Assembly (NCBI RefSeq): GCF_030815085.1
Contig: NZ_JAUSWG010000001.1
From: Paraclostridium ghonii
GTDB lineage: Bacteria > Bacillota > Clostridia > Peptostreptococcales > Peptostreptococcaceae
Reading direction: 5' to 3' (one strand)
Length of the DNA stretch: 64,000 nucleotides
Part shown: positions 1 to 8,103 of the stretch, piece after piece
How the letters are laid out: each line of letters opens with the position of its first letter
How positions within the stretch are numbered: position 1 is the first letter of the stretch
Translations under genes and position numbers: made by a program
Notes under the pieces: generated by a model
What the model was told of the DNA's origin: nothing
What the model saw: only the letters and a program-made list of their open reading frames with translations
The model's database searches: none

Positions 1-602
1 ATGTAAAAAAAATGATTAATAGTAATGAACTTTATGGAGATTATGAAAAGGAACATGAAAGTACAACTCATTTTGTAGTTGCAGACAAAGATGGAATGAT
101 AGTATCTTGCACAAATACACTAGGAGATTTTTTTGGTAGTGGAGATTATTTAAATGGTTTTTTCCTAAATAATGCTTTGTTTAATTTTGATTGTGACAGC
201 AAGAATTCTATAAACTCATACAAACCAGGGAAAAGATCAAGAACTTTTATGTCTCCTACTATAATAAAAAATAATGACTTTGTCATGGGAATTGGAAGTC
301 CAGGGGGAAATAAAATTCCTCAGGCTATGGCACAAGTTATAATAAAGAACCTAATCTTTAAGCATAAACTAGAGAATTCTATAGATGATAATAGGATTGT
401 ATTTGAAGATCTTTATAAAATAACAACAGAAGAAGAGTTAAAAAAAGAAGAAGAAGAAATTTTACAAAGTGAAGGATATGAAATAAAAACAAATGAGTCT
501 AAACTATACTTTGGATCTATTCAAGCTATGGGAAATGACTATAAAAATGGAGTTTTTGGAGGTGCGGATTATAGGCGCCATGGTAAATGGGATGCTAAAT
601 AA
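1..602 (+). CDS. ggt: gamma-glutamyltransferase, C-terminal part (5' end outside window)
   Basis: About 196 C-terminal residues of a gamma-glutamyltranspeptidase, an enzyme that cleaves or transfers gamma-glutamyl groups of glutathione and related compounds. The frame is open to the first base, so the gene continues off the left edge and the ATG at 12 is internal. The TTHF motif near residue 18 matches the autoprocessing site where the small subunit begins with its catalytic Thr. A GSPGGN motif near residue 96 matches the family's C-terminal glycine signature. The segment between them reads RTFMSPT rather than the usual SSMSPT, so substrate contacts may differ. It is followed by a long hairpin and appears unrelated to the polysaccharide genes. 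Confidence 0.85.
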   Translation, partial: VKKMINSNELYGDYEKEHESTTHFVVADKDGMIVSCTNTLGDFFGSGDYLNGFFLNNALFNFDCDSKNSINSYKPGKRSRTFMSPTIIKNNDFVMGIGSPGGNKIPQAMAQVIIKNLIFKHKLENSIDDNRIVFEDLYKITTEEELKKEEEEILQSEGYEIKTNESKLYFGSIQAMGNDYKNGVFGGADYRRHGKWDAK

Positions 603-672
603 TTAAAAACTTGAAACTCAGATTTTCAGCATAAGAGATATAAAATATAAAATTATAAATACCAATAAATTG

Positions 673-744
673 AGCTCTCTATATAAAGTTAGAGGTTTAA
701 AAATATTTAAGTATTTTTAACACCCTAACTTTATATAGAGAGCT
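673..744 (+). terminator. long hairpin after ggt
   Basis: A perfect 20-bp inverted repeat (673-692 against 725-744) encloses a second, inner stem (TAAAAATA against TATTTTTA), so about 72 nt can fold into one nearly continuous hairpin. T-rich sequence follows. It probably ends ggt transcription. Length and two-tier form resemble the palindromes at 17180 and 36945, but the apical sequence differs. Confidence 0.65.
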
Positions 745-773
745 TGTTTATTTTAAAGAAATATGTAAAAAAC

Positions 774-802
774 TTGCAAAATTTATTGGAAAAGTGTAAA
801 AT
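774..802 (+). promoter_or_regulatory. candidate sigma-A promoter for the first CapA/CapB operon
   Basis: TTGCAA (774-779), 17-bp spacer, TAAAAT (797-802), about 90 bp before the start codon of the CapA-like gene. The second CapA-like gene has a similar arrangement at 3922-3950. Confidence 0.5.
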
Positions 803-890
803 TTAGCTAAAAGTGTAAATTTTTATAATAAAAAGTGACGATGCATAAATTTTAATTAATATATTTTAAAAAACACTATAGGAGGAAAAA

Positions 891-1595
891 ATGGAAGAAA
901 CAATTGACTTAAGGGAGTATTTTCAAATAATAAAAAAGAGGTCATGGATAATAGCATTAATAACTATAATATGTATGACAATAAGTGGACTTATAAGTTT
1001 CTTTGTATTAAAGCCAGAATATGAAGCTAATACAACTCTAATCGTTAACGCAGAACAAAGTGCAGCAACTAACAACATGATAACAGGAGATCAGTTAAAT
1101 GTTACTCAAAAGTTAACGTTAACATATGGAGAAATAATAAAATCAAAATCAGTGTTAAACTCAGTCATAAATGAATTGAATTTAAATATGACTTATGATG
1201 AACTATTAAAAAGTTTAAAAGTAGAACCAGTTAAAGATACTCAAATATTATCTATAAGTGTGATAAATACAAGTCCAAATATAGCAATGAAAATAGCCAA
1301 TGCTATACCTAAAATATTTTCAAAAGAAGCTAAAAGAATAACAAATGCAAATAGTGTTGAAGTAATAGACAAGGCCAGATTACCAGAAGAGCCAATAAAG
1401 CCAAATAAGATTATGAATATAGCAATAGCAGGAGTTTTAGGACTAATGATAGGGTTATTTATAGTATTCTTATTAGAATTTATGGATAAAAAAATGAAAA
1501 CAACTCAGGATATTGAAAAATACTTACATTTACCAACACTAGGGGTGATACCTAACGAAAATATAGAAAAGAAAGGTAGAAAAAAGGCATGCTAA
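891..1595 (+). CDS. CapA/YveK-like polysaccharide chain-length and tyrosine-kinase modulator
   Basis: A 234-residue membrane protein of the Wzz/CapA family. It has the usual two-transmembrane layout: TM1 about residues 18-41, an extracellular domain, and TM2 about 175-198 after a PxxPxxPNK motif. A short cytoplasmic tail follows. Such proteins activate the cognate BY-kinase and set polysaccharide chain length. The start has a good AGGAGG site. The stop overlaps the downstream kinase start by 7 nt, so the pair is translationally coupled. It is the first of three paralogues here (also 4019 and 18159), all beginning MEE-x-I. Confidence 0.88.
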   Translation: MEETIDLREYFQIIKKRSWIIALITIICMTISGLISFFVLKPEYEANTTLIVNAEQSAATNNMITGDQLNVTQKLTLTYGEIIKSKSVLNSVINELNLNMTYDELLKSLKVEPVKDTQILSISVINTSPNIAMKIANAIPKIFSKEAKRITNANSVEVIDKARLPEEPIKPNKIMNIAIAGVLGLMIGLFIVFLLEFMDKKMKTTQDIEKYLHLPTLGVIPNENIEKKGRKKAC

Positions 1596-2263
1596 AAAAA
1601 CTAATAACTAAGAGAAATCCTAAATCACCAATATCAGAAGCATATAGAACTATAAGAACTAATATAGAATATTCAAATATAGATAAAGAAATAAAATCAA
1701 TACTAGTGACAAGTTCTCAACAAAATGAAGGGAAAAGTACAGTAATAGCAAACCTAGCAGTAAGCTTTGCAGCTATGGAAGGAAAAAGAATACTAGTAGT
1801 TGAAGGCGATTTGAGAAATCCAACAGTACACAGAATGTTTAATATAAGCAACACTCATGGGATTACAGATGTATTAACAGGGCAAAAATCATTTGATGAA
1901 TGTGTAAATAAAACAGAAGTAAACGGTTTAGAGGTATTAACTTGTGGTAAAATACCCCCAAATCCAGCAGAGATGTTGGCATCAAATAAAATGAAAATAT
2001 TTTTAGAATCCTTAAAAGATCACTATGACTATATATTTATAGATGCACCACCAATAGGAATAATAACTGATGCAGGAATATTATCTACATTTACTGATGG
2101 AAGTATATTAGTAGTTGCTTCAAAAGAAGTAGATATAGAAATGGCACAAATTGCAAAAGAAAGATTAGATAAAGTAGGTGCGAATATATTAGGGGTTGTG
2201 CTTAATAAGTTTGAAGACACTAATGGAGCTTATGGATACTACAACTATTACTATGGAGCATAA
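1589..2263 (+). CDS. CapB/YwqD-like bacterial tyrosine kinase
   Basis: A 224-residue cytoplasmic BY-kinase, the ATPase partner of the CapA-like protein just upstream. The Walker A region reads SSQQNEGKST (about residues 42-51). Walker A' reads VEGDLRNP, with Glu-Gly where many relatives have Asp-Ala. Walker B is YIFIDAPP (about 148-155). The C-terminus is a Tyr cluster (YGYYNYYYG), the usual autophosphorylation tail. These kinases switch polysaccharide synthesis by cycling phosphorylation. A strong terminator follows 8 nt after the stop, so this CapA/CapB pair looks like a self-contained two-gene unit. Confidence 0.9.
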   Translation: MLKKLITKRNPKSPISEAYRTIRTNIEYSNIDKEIKSILVTSSQQNEGKSTVIANLAVSFAAMEGKRILVVEGDLRNPTVHRMFNISNTHGITDVLTGQKSFDECVNKTEVNGLEVLTCGKIPPNPAEMLASNKMKIFLESLKDHYDYIFIDAPPIGIITDAGILSTFTDGSILVVASKEVDIEMAQIAKERLDKVGANILGVVLNKFEDTNGAYGYYNYYYGA

Positions 2264-2270
2264 AATCTTT

Positions 2271-2302
2271 AAAAAGTTACCTGTTTTTAGGTAACTTTTT
2301 TT
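2271..2302 (+). terminator. intrinsic terminator after the first BY-kinase
   Basis: Stem AAAAAGTTACCT (2271-2282) pairs with AGGTAACTTTTT (2289-2300) around a 6-nt loop and runs into a T tract. This is a classic Rho-independent terminator. Confidence 0.85.
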
Positions 2303-2382
2303 GCATTCGACAAGTTCAGTCAAAAAAATAAAAAAGTAAATGTTATATTATATCAGAGAGGGAATATTAGGAGGAAAGTCTG

Positions 2383-3084
2383 ATGAATTATAAAAAAAAT
2401 GAAAAGCTTGTTATAACAATAGCCTGTTCGATAACTGTAGTTGTAGTATTAGGGTTTACACTCATGGGTGGGGATTTAAAGTCAAAAGAAGAACATTATG
2501 TATCTAAAGTGTCTAGTTCTAAGTTGGAAATAAACATATCAAAAGATGACTATGAAATTATAAAACAAGAAGACAAAGATGGAATAAATACATTTATAGT
2601 TTTACAAAAAAAGAAGTTTAATAAAGAGGAAATAGGACAACTCTCAAAAAACATAATAAAAGATATGAATAAAAACTTTAATATTTTTATATTTGATGAC
2701 AAAGAAAAAGCACAAGATTTTAAGTATGAGATAAATAAAATTCAAACACTTGTGAAACCTATAGATCACCAACAAATAGAAGTTAAAACATATCACACAG
2801 TAAAAGAAGAAGTAAAGAGCATACCACAATACTATGCAGTAGAATCTATAAAAGAAGTTAATGGAATAACTCAAATATCATTAAGCCTACAAAATATAAA
2901 AGAACCTGAAAAGGCACTAAGTCATATTAAGTTTTTAGGAGAAACAATAAAAGATTTAAATAAAGATAAAAAAATAGAAAATCTAGATATAAAAGCATAT
3001 AGTAAAGACCATCAGGCTCCAAATTGGGAGTATACATCAGAAAATAAAAGTTTAGTTATACAAAATGAATTAGTAGAAATATAA
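2383..3084 (+). CDS. membrane-anchored extracellular protein of unknown function
   Basis: A 233-residue protein I do not recognise. A short basic start is followed by one hydrophobic segment (about residues 9-28) with no clear cleavage site, then about 200 lysine- and glutamate-rich residues, so an anchored extracytoplasmic protein is likely. The AGGAGG site at 2371-2376 is well placed. It is followed after 18 bp by a secreted protein gene, and both lie between two CapA-like genes. A role in polysaccharide export or attachment is possible by position only. Confidence 0.6.
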   Translation: MNYKKNEKLVITIACSITVVVVLGFTLMGGDLKSKEEHYVSKVSSSKLEINISKDDYEIIKQEDKDGINTFIVLQKKKFNKEEIGQLSKNIIKDMNKNFNIFIFDDKEKAQDFKYEINKIQTLVKPIDHQQIEVKTYHTVKEEVKSIPQYYAVESIKEVNGITQISLSLQNIKEPEKALSHIKFLGETIKDLNKDKKIENLDIKAYSKDHQAPNWEYTSENKSLVIQNELVEI

Positions 3085-3102
3085 AACAGAAAGGAGAATA
3101 TT

Positions 3103-3831
3103 ATGAAAAATAAAAAAGTATTAGCACTAGCAACAGTAATAACTCTATGTACAACAACACTTGCATTTGCAAATGAAATAAAAGTAATTCAAAAAAATGG
3201 AGAGGAATATGTTCCTTTTAAAAAGTTAGTAAAAGAACTAGGTGGAAAAGTAGAAGAATCTAAAGAAGAATTAAAAATAAATGTAAGTTCAAAACAAATA
3301 ACAATTCAAAATCAATCATCTTTTGCAAAGGTAGATGAAAATTACTATCCATTAGAAGAAAAAGAAATGAATGGATATAAAATTCCAATAGACAAAAAGC
3401 CTATATATGAAGATAAAGAATTATATGTTTCTCCGCAGTTTTTGAGAAGCGCAAAATTAGTTAACTTTGAAATTGAAAATGGAAAATTAATAATAGATAA
3501 CAAAGTTGAAACAACAACTTCAACAGTAAAAGAAAAGCCTAAAAAAGAAGAAAATTCAAGTAGTTTAGAAATAAAAAAAGAAGAACCTAAAAGAGAAGAA
3601 TCTCAAGAAAAAGCAAAAAATCCAGTAAACTCAAGTAAACCGAATAATACAAACAATAACAACTCAAACAATAACAACAATAATCATGATCGTAATAATA
3701 ATCAAAACAATGGATCAAGTGAAGATAAGACTAGTAATGAAAGTAATAATGGAAACAATGTAAATGATGAAAGTAATAATGTAAATAGTTCTCAAAATAA
3801 TAATTCAGAAAGTAATACAACCCAAGAATAG
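3103..3831 (+). CDS. secreted protein with copper-amine-oxidase-N-like domain and Asn-rich tail
   Basis: A 242-residue exported protein. Residues 1-23 are a clear Sec signal peptide ending near AFA-NE. Residues about 24-135 resemble the copper amine oxidase N-terminal 'stalk' domain common on clostridial surfaces (VPFKKLVKELGGKVE, then LYVSPQFLRSA). From about 136 on the sequence is low complexity: a Lys/Glu stretch, then an Asn/Ser-rich tail, with no LPXTG motif or wall-binding repeat. The tail may span the cell wall or be disordered. It probably shares a transcript with the preceding gene. The domain call is moderate and the function unknown. Confidence 0.65.
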   Translation: MKNKKVLALATVITLCTTTLAFANEIKVIQKNGEEYVPFKKLVKELGGKVEESKEELKINVSSKQITIQNQSSFAKVDENYYPLEEKEMNGYKIPIDKKPIYEDKELYVSPQFLRSAKLVNFEIENGKLIIDNKVETTTSTVKEKPKKEENSSSLEIKKEEPKREESQEKAKNPVNSSKPNNTNNNNSNNNNNNHDRNNNQNNGSSEDKTSNESNNGNNVNDESNNVNSSQNNNSESNTTQE

Positions 3832-3921
3832 AATATAAAAAAGAAAAAATTAAATAATATAAGTTGAAATGCTTTAAAAACGTCGAAATATGTAATAAAA
3901 AAGAAGTTTTTGTAGAAAGTA

Positions 3922-3950
3922 TGTACAATTATGGATTAAAGTGGTAAAAT
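3922..3950 (+). promoter_or_regulatory. candidate sigma-A promoter for the second CapA-like gene
   Basis: TGTACA (3922-3927), 17-bp spacer, TAAAAT (3945-3950). The box and its surroundings (AAAGTGGTAAAATAT) resemble those at 774-802, as expected if the CapA modules were duplicated with their promoters. Confidence 0.45.
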
Positions 3951-4018
3951 ATATCACGTAATCGAGAAAAAAGGAGAAATGTGGAGAAAAAAATATAAAA
4001 GAGGAAATGGAGGAGGAA

Positions 4019-4723
4019 ATGGAGGAGAATATACACTTAAAGGAGTACTTTCAAGTTGTTAAAAAAAGATTATGGACAATAGTTTTAATTACATCCATAG
4101 CAGTAATTGTAAGTGCAATTATAAGCTTTTTTGTACTAAGTCCAGTTTATGAATCAAACACAACTCTTATAGTAAATAGTGACAAAGTACCTGGAACAGA
4201 AATTATGACAACTGATCAAATAAATGTTTCTGAAAAGCTAGCAATAACTTATGGGCAAATAATCAAATCAAAGTCAGTATTAGATGAAGTAGCAAACACA
4301 ATAGGGGTAAAAGGCGGATATAAAGAAATAGCAGAAAAAATAAACGTATCATCGATTAACAATACTCAAATAATTTCAGTATCAGTTCAAGATACAAATC
4401 AACAAAGAGCTGCTGACATAGCAAACTCTATACCAAAAGCATTCACCAAAGATGTTAAAAGAATAACAAAAGCTAACAGTGTTCAAGTAATAGATGAAGC
4501 TACTGTATCCAAAATACCTATTAAACCAAATAAAATAATGAATGTGATAATATCAGGAGTGTTAGGTATAATGATATCTTTATTTGTTATCTTCTTACTT
4601 GAATATATAGATAATAAAATAAAATCACCAAAAGATATAGAAAAATACTTAGGATTACCACTACTAGGAGTAGTACCGCATGAACATAAGGATAAAGAGG
4701 CAAAGCATCTAAAGAAAGGTTAG
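4019..4723 (+). CDS. CapA/YveK-like chain-length protein, second copy, kinase partner deleted
   Basis: A Wzz/CapA-family protein of about 234 residues, closer to the third paralogue at 18159 than to the first at 891. It has TM segments near both ends and the IPIKPNKIMN motif before TM2. I place the start at ATG 4019 because the paralogues begin MEE-x-I; an in-frame ATG at 4007 also exists, and GGAGG-like repeats make either usable. After the HEHKD motif the C-terminus runs into the remains of a BY-kinase gene in another frame. The protein therefore lacks a partner here and may rely on a kinase encoded at 1589 or 18836. Confidence 0.8.
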   Translation: MEENIHLKEYFQVVKKRLWTIVLITSIAVIVSAIISFFVLSPVYESNTTLIVNSDKVPGTEIMTTDQINVSEKLAITYGQIIKSKSVLDEVANTIGVKGGYKEIAEKINVSSINNTQIISVSVQDTNQQRAADIANSIPKAFTKDVKRITKANSVQVIDEATVSKIPIKPNKIMNVIISGVLGIMISLFVIFLLEYIDNKIKSPKDIEKYLGLPLLGVVPHEHKDKEAKHLKKG

Positions 4724-4851
4724 AAAAAGTTAAAGCTAATGGAATTGATGCCGTACTTAATAAGTATATAAAAAGAATAAGAACAAAAAATAGCACTAAA
4801 ATCGGCGAAAGTTTTAGTGCATTAAACAAATTAAACATTATGAAAATTTGA
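4705..4851 (+). pseudogene. remnant of a BY-kinase (CapB) gene, C-terminal end only
   Basis: Read from 4705, this frame gives ASKERLEKVKANGIDAV and then LNKYIKR. It aligns with KERLEKVKANIIGAVFNKYI near the end of the intact kinase at 18836-19558. The rest of the kinase is missing, and the remnant overlaps the CapA stop in another frame. The tail then diverges, with no Tyr cluster, and stops at 4851. A hairpin (GCACTAAAA 4793-4801 against TTTTAGTGC 4812-4820) lies in it. The simplest reading is a deletion that removed the kinase between the CapA-like gene and the dehydratase at 4963. Confidence 0.75.
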
Positions 4852-4962
4852 ATTTTATCGCTTAGGGGTTATGGTAGTACCCTTGTGTATATATATTACG
4901 GATGTTACATAAAAAACTTTACATAAATTTAAAAAATTATATTAAAAGGGGGATTAATTTTA

Positions 4963-6867
4963 ATGGAAACTGAAATAGTAGCCCCACAAAAAGAAAGTGT
5001 ATTAGAAACTCTATTAGGTAAGTACAAGACGAGACAATTAATACTAATTGTTGTGGATATAGCATGCATCTTGCTGTCATTTATTGCATCTGCGTGGATG
5101 ATATACCCACCAGGATTGCAAATAAATATCTCAATAAATGCAATGTTGATATATGCTGCAATAAGTATAATAACATTATCTCTTTGTAGATGTTATCATA
5201 GTCTATGGAGATATGCAGGAGAAGAAGAGTTAATAGCTATAGTAGTAGCATGTACATTATCTATAATTATAACTTATTTAATACACCCACTTATAGGGGA
5301 AAAATTTTCAATGAATTTTTATATTTTAAATGCAATTTTAACTATATCATTAGCAGGAGGAACAAGGCTTTTTTATAGAACAGGAAGAATAGTAATAATG
5401 AGAAGTGGATTGAAAGGAAAAACATCTAATGTGCTTATTGTAGGGGGAGGAAGTGCAGGAGATATGGTAATACAAGAACTTAAGAATAATCCTCAACTTC
5501 TAAAAAAACCTATAGGAATATTAGATGATGATGTAAACAAAAAAGGTAGAAGAATACACAATATACCTATTCTAGGAAATATAGAAGATGTAATTAAGCT
5601 AGTAGAAAAATACAATATTGATGAAATTATAATAGCAATTGCTAAAATAAGTAAACAAGAAAAAAGATATATTATAGAAACTTGTAAAAAGACAAAATGT
5701 AAATTAAGAACAATACCTGGTGTATATGAAATTATTGATGGTAAAGTAGATATAAAAAAAATTAGGGATGTTCAAATTGAAGATTTACTAGGAAGAGAGC
5801 AAATAAAAGTAAATTTGGATAAAATGAGTGAGTATTTACAAAATAAAGTAGTACTAGTAACAGGTGGTGGCGGAAGTATAGGAAGTGAATTATGTAGACA
5901 AGTAGCAACCTTTAATCCAAAACAACTTATAATACTTGATAACTATGAAAATAATGCATATGCAATTCAACAAGAATTAATGAGAAAATATGGGATTAAT
6001 TTAAATCTTAGAACAGTAATAGCATCGATTCGAGAAGAAAAGCGTATGGATGAAATATTTAATGAGTATAGACCCGATGTAGTATTTCATGCAGCAGCAC
6101 ATAAGCATGTTCCACTTATGGAAAAAAGTCCAAGTGAAGCTATAAAAAACAATATATTTGGTACAAAAAATGTAGCAATACTTGCAGATAAATATAAAGT
6201 TAAAAGATTTGTACTTATATCTACAGATAAAGCTGTCAATCCAACTAATATAATGGGAGCAACAAAGAGATCAGCAGAAATGATAATACAAACTATAAAC
6301 GAAAAAAGTGAAACAGAATTTGTAGCAGTTAGATTTGGGAATGTTCTTGGAAGTAATGGAAGTGTTATTCCATTATTTAAAAAGCAAATTGAAGAAGGTG
6401 GACCAGTAACTATAACTCATCCAGAAATTATAAGATATTTTATGACAATACCAGAAGCTGTACAACTTGTTATACAAGCAGGGGCTATGGCAAAAGGAGG
6501 AGAAATATTTATACTTGACATGGGAGATCCAGTTAAGATAGTTGATTTAGCAGATAATTTAATTAGACTTAGTGGATTTGAGCCAAATATTGACATTGAT
6601 ATTAAATTTACTGGGCTTAGACCAGGAGAAAAACTATATGAAGAGCTACTTATGTCAGAGGAAGGATTAACTAATACTGAGCATAAAAAGATATTTATTG
6701 GAAAGCCAATAGATTTTGATTCGGAAAAATGCAATCTAAATTTAGAAGTTTTAAAAGATATTGTAGATAAAGAAGAAGTAGAGCTGATTGATGATGTTAT
6801 GAGAGAATTAGTTACTACGTATATTAGACCAGAAGAAGCAAATGAAAAATCACTTAAGGAGGCATAA
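4963..6867 (+). CDS. capD: CapD/PglF-like membrane UDP-HexNAc 4,6-dehydratase, copy 1
   Basis: A 634-residue polysaccharide-biosynthesis dehydratase of the PglF/CapD type. It has four N-terminal TM segments (about residues 25-140), a Rossmann-like domain (VLIVGGGSAGDMVI, about 165-178), and a C-terminal SDR domain with the NAD motif VTGGGGSIGSE (about 299-309). The active site has TDK and the MGATK motif typical of PglF, where Met replaces the usual Tyr of YxxxK. It would convert UDP-GlcNAc to UDP-4-keto-6-deoxy-HexNAc at the membrane for the aminotransferase 4 bp downstream. A close paralogue lies at 19564-21462. Confidence 0.9.
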   Translation: METEIVAPQKESVLETLLGKYKTRQLILIVVDIACILLSFIASAWMIYPPGLQINISINAMLIYAAISIITLSLCRCYHSLWRYAGEEELIAIVVACTLSIIITYLIHPLIGEKFSMNFYILNAILTISLAGGTRLFYRTGRIVIMRSGLKGKTSNVLIVGGGSAGDMVIQELKNNPQLLKKPIGILDDDVNKKGRRIHNIPILGNIEDVIKLVEKYNIDEIIIAIAKISKQEKRYIIETCKKTKCKLRTIPGVYEIIDGKVDIKKIRDVQIEDLLGREQIKVNLDKMSEYLQNKVVLVTGGGGSIGSELCRQVATFNPKQLIILDNYENNAYAIQQELMRKYGINLNLRTVIASIREEKRMDEIFNEYRPDVVFHAAAHKHVPLMEKSPSEAIKNNIFGTKNVAILADKYKVKRFVLISTDKAVNPTNIMGATKRSAEMIIQTINEKSETEFVAVRFGNVLGSNGSVIPLFKKQIEEGGPVTITHPEIIRYFMTIPEAVQLVIQAGAMAKGGEIFILDMGDPVKIVDLADNLIRLSGFEPNIDIDIKFTGLRPGEKLYEELLMSEEGLTNTEHKKIFIGKPIDFDSEKCNLNLEVLKDIVDKEEVELIDDVMRELVTTYIRPEEANEKSLKEA

Positions 6868-6870
6868 AAT

Positions 6871-8070
6871 ATGAATATCCCATTTTCACCACCTGATGTA
6901 ACAGACGTTGAAATAAATAATGTTGTAGAAGTTTTAAAGTCAGGGTGGATTACTACAGGTCCAAAAACTAAAGAATTTGAAAAAAAAATAGCAGACTATT
7001 GTAACACAAATAAAGCTATATGTTTAAACTCTGCAACAGCATGTATGGAAATGACATTAAGAGTTTTAGGTATAGGACCAGGAGATGAAGTTATAACAAG
7101 TGCTTACACATATACTGCATCAGCAAGTGTTATACATCATATTGGAGCAAAAATAGTATTAGTTGATACTGCTAAAGATTCATATCAGATGGATTATCAA
7201 AAGTTAAAAGGTGCAATAACAGAAAATACAAAAGCTGTTATATGTGTTGACTTAGCAGGAGTTCCATGTGATTATGATAAGATTTTTGACGTTGTAAATA
7301 GTAAAAAAGAATTATTTAAATCTAATAATGAAATTCAAAAATCTATTGGAAGAGTTGCAGTTATAGCAGATGGTGCACATTCATTTGGAGCTAGCTATAA
7401 AGGTAAAATGAGTGGAGATATAGCTGATTTTACAAGCTTTTCCTTTCATGCAGTGAAAAATCTCACAACAGCAGAAGGCGGAGCTGTTACTTGGAAAGAT
7501 ATAGATGGAGTAGATGATGAAGAAATATACAAAAAATATAATACTTTATCATTGCATGGACAAACAAAAGATGCTCTTGCAAAAACAAAAATAGGATCTT
7601 GGGAGTACGATATAATAGAACCTGCATATAAATGCAATATGACAGATATAATGGCTGCGATAGGATTAGGGCAATTAAATAGATATGATGAGCTTCTTGA
7701 TTATAGAAAAAAAATTATAAATAGATATGATGAATTATTAAATGAAGTTGAAGGTGTAGAAGTATTAAAACATTTTGCTGATAACTATAATTCCAGTGGA
7801 CACTTATATTTGGTGAGATTAACTGGCAAAGATGAAGTGTTTAGAAATGAAACTATAGTAAAAATGGCAGAGGCTGGAGTTGCAACTAATGTTCATTACA
7901 AACCACTGCCATTATTAACAGCTTACAAGAATCTAGGATTTAAAATAGAGGATTATCCTAATTCATTTGATATGTTTAAAAATGAAATAACACTTCCTCT
8001 AAACACTTGTTTAACAAAAAAACAAGTGGATTATATATGTGATAATCTAATTAAAATAATAAATAATTAG
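6871..8070 (+). CDS. DegT/DnrJ/EryC1-type sugar aminotransferase, copy 1
   Basis: A 399-residue PLP enzyme of the sugar aminotransferase family. The internal aldimine Lys is in SFHAVKNLTTAEGG (about residues 191-204), and ADGAHSFGA carries the PLP-binding Asp. Next to a PglF-type dehydratase it probably converts UDP-4-keto-6-deoxy-HexNAc to the 4-amino sugar, as PglE does. It is only distantly similar to the second copy at 22742, and the PLP lysine motif differs (HAVKN against NGNKI), so the stereochemistry or substrate may differ. It is four bases from the dehydratase stop and therefore in the same operon. Confidence 0.88.
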   Translation: MNIPFSPPDVTDVEINNVVEVLKSGWITTGPKTKEFEKKIADYCNTNKAICLNSATACMEMTLRVLGIGPGDEVITSAYTYTASASVIHHIGAKIVLVDTAKDSYQMDYQKLKGAITENTKAVICVDLAGVPCDYDKIFDVVNSKKELFKSNNEIQKSIGRVAVIADGAHSFGASYKGKMSGDIADFTSFSFHAVKNLTTAEGGAVTWKDIDGVDDEEIYKKYNTLSLHGQTKDALAKTKIGSWEYDIIEPAYKCNMTDIMAAIGLGQLNRYDELLDYRKKIINRYDELLNEVEGVEVLKHFADNYNSSGHLYLVRLTGKDEVFRNETIVKMAEAGVATNVHYKPLPLLTAYKNLGFKIEDYPNSFDMFKNEITLPLNTCLTKKQVDYICDNLIKIINN

Positions 8071-8103
8071 AAAATTTAAACACTTATTATAGGAGGACAT
8101 ATA

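Noticed and set aside
12..602. A complete small gene starting at ATG 12
   Set aside because: The frame is open upstream to the window edge and the protein matches only the small-subunit half of gamma-glutamyltransferase.
3600..3830. Asn-codon-rich AAT/AAC stretch as a DNA repeat array
   Set aside because: It is the coding sequence of a low-complexity protein tail without a fixed repeat unit.
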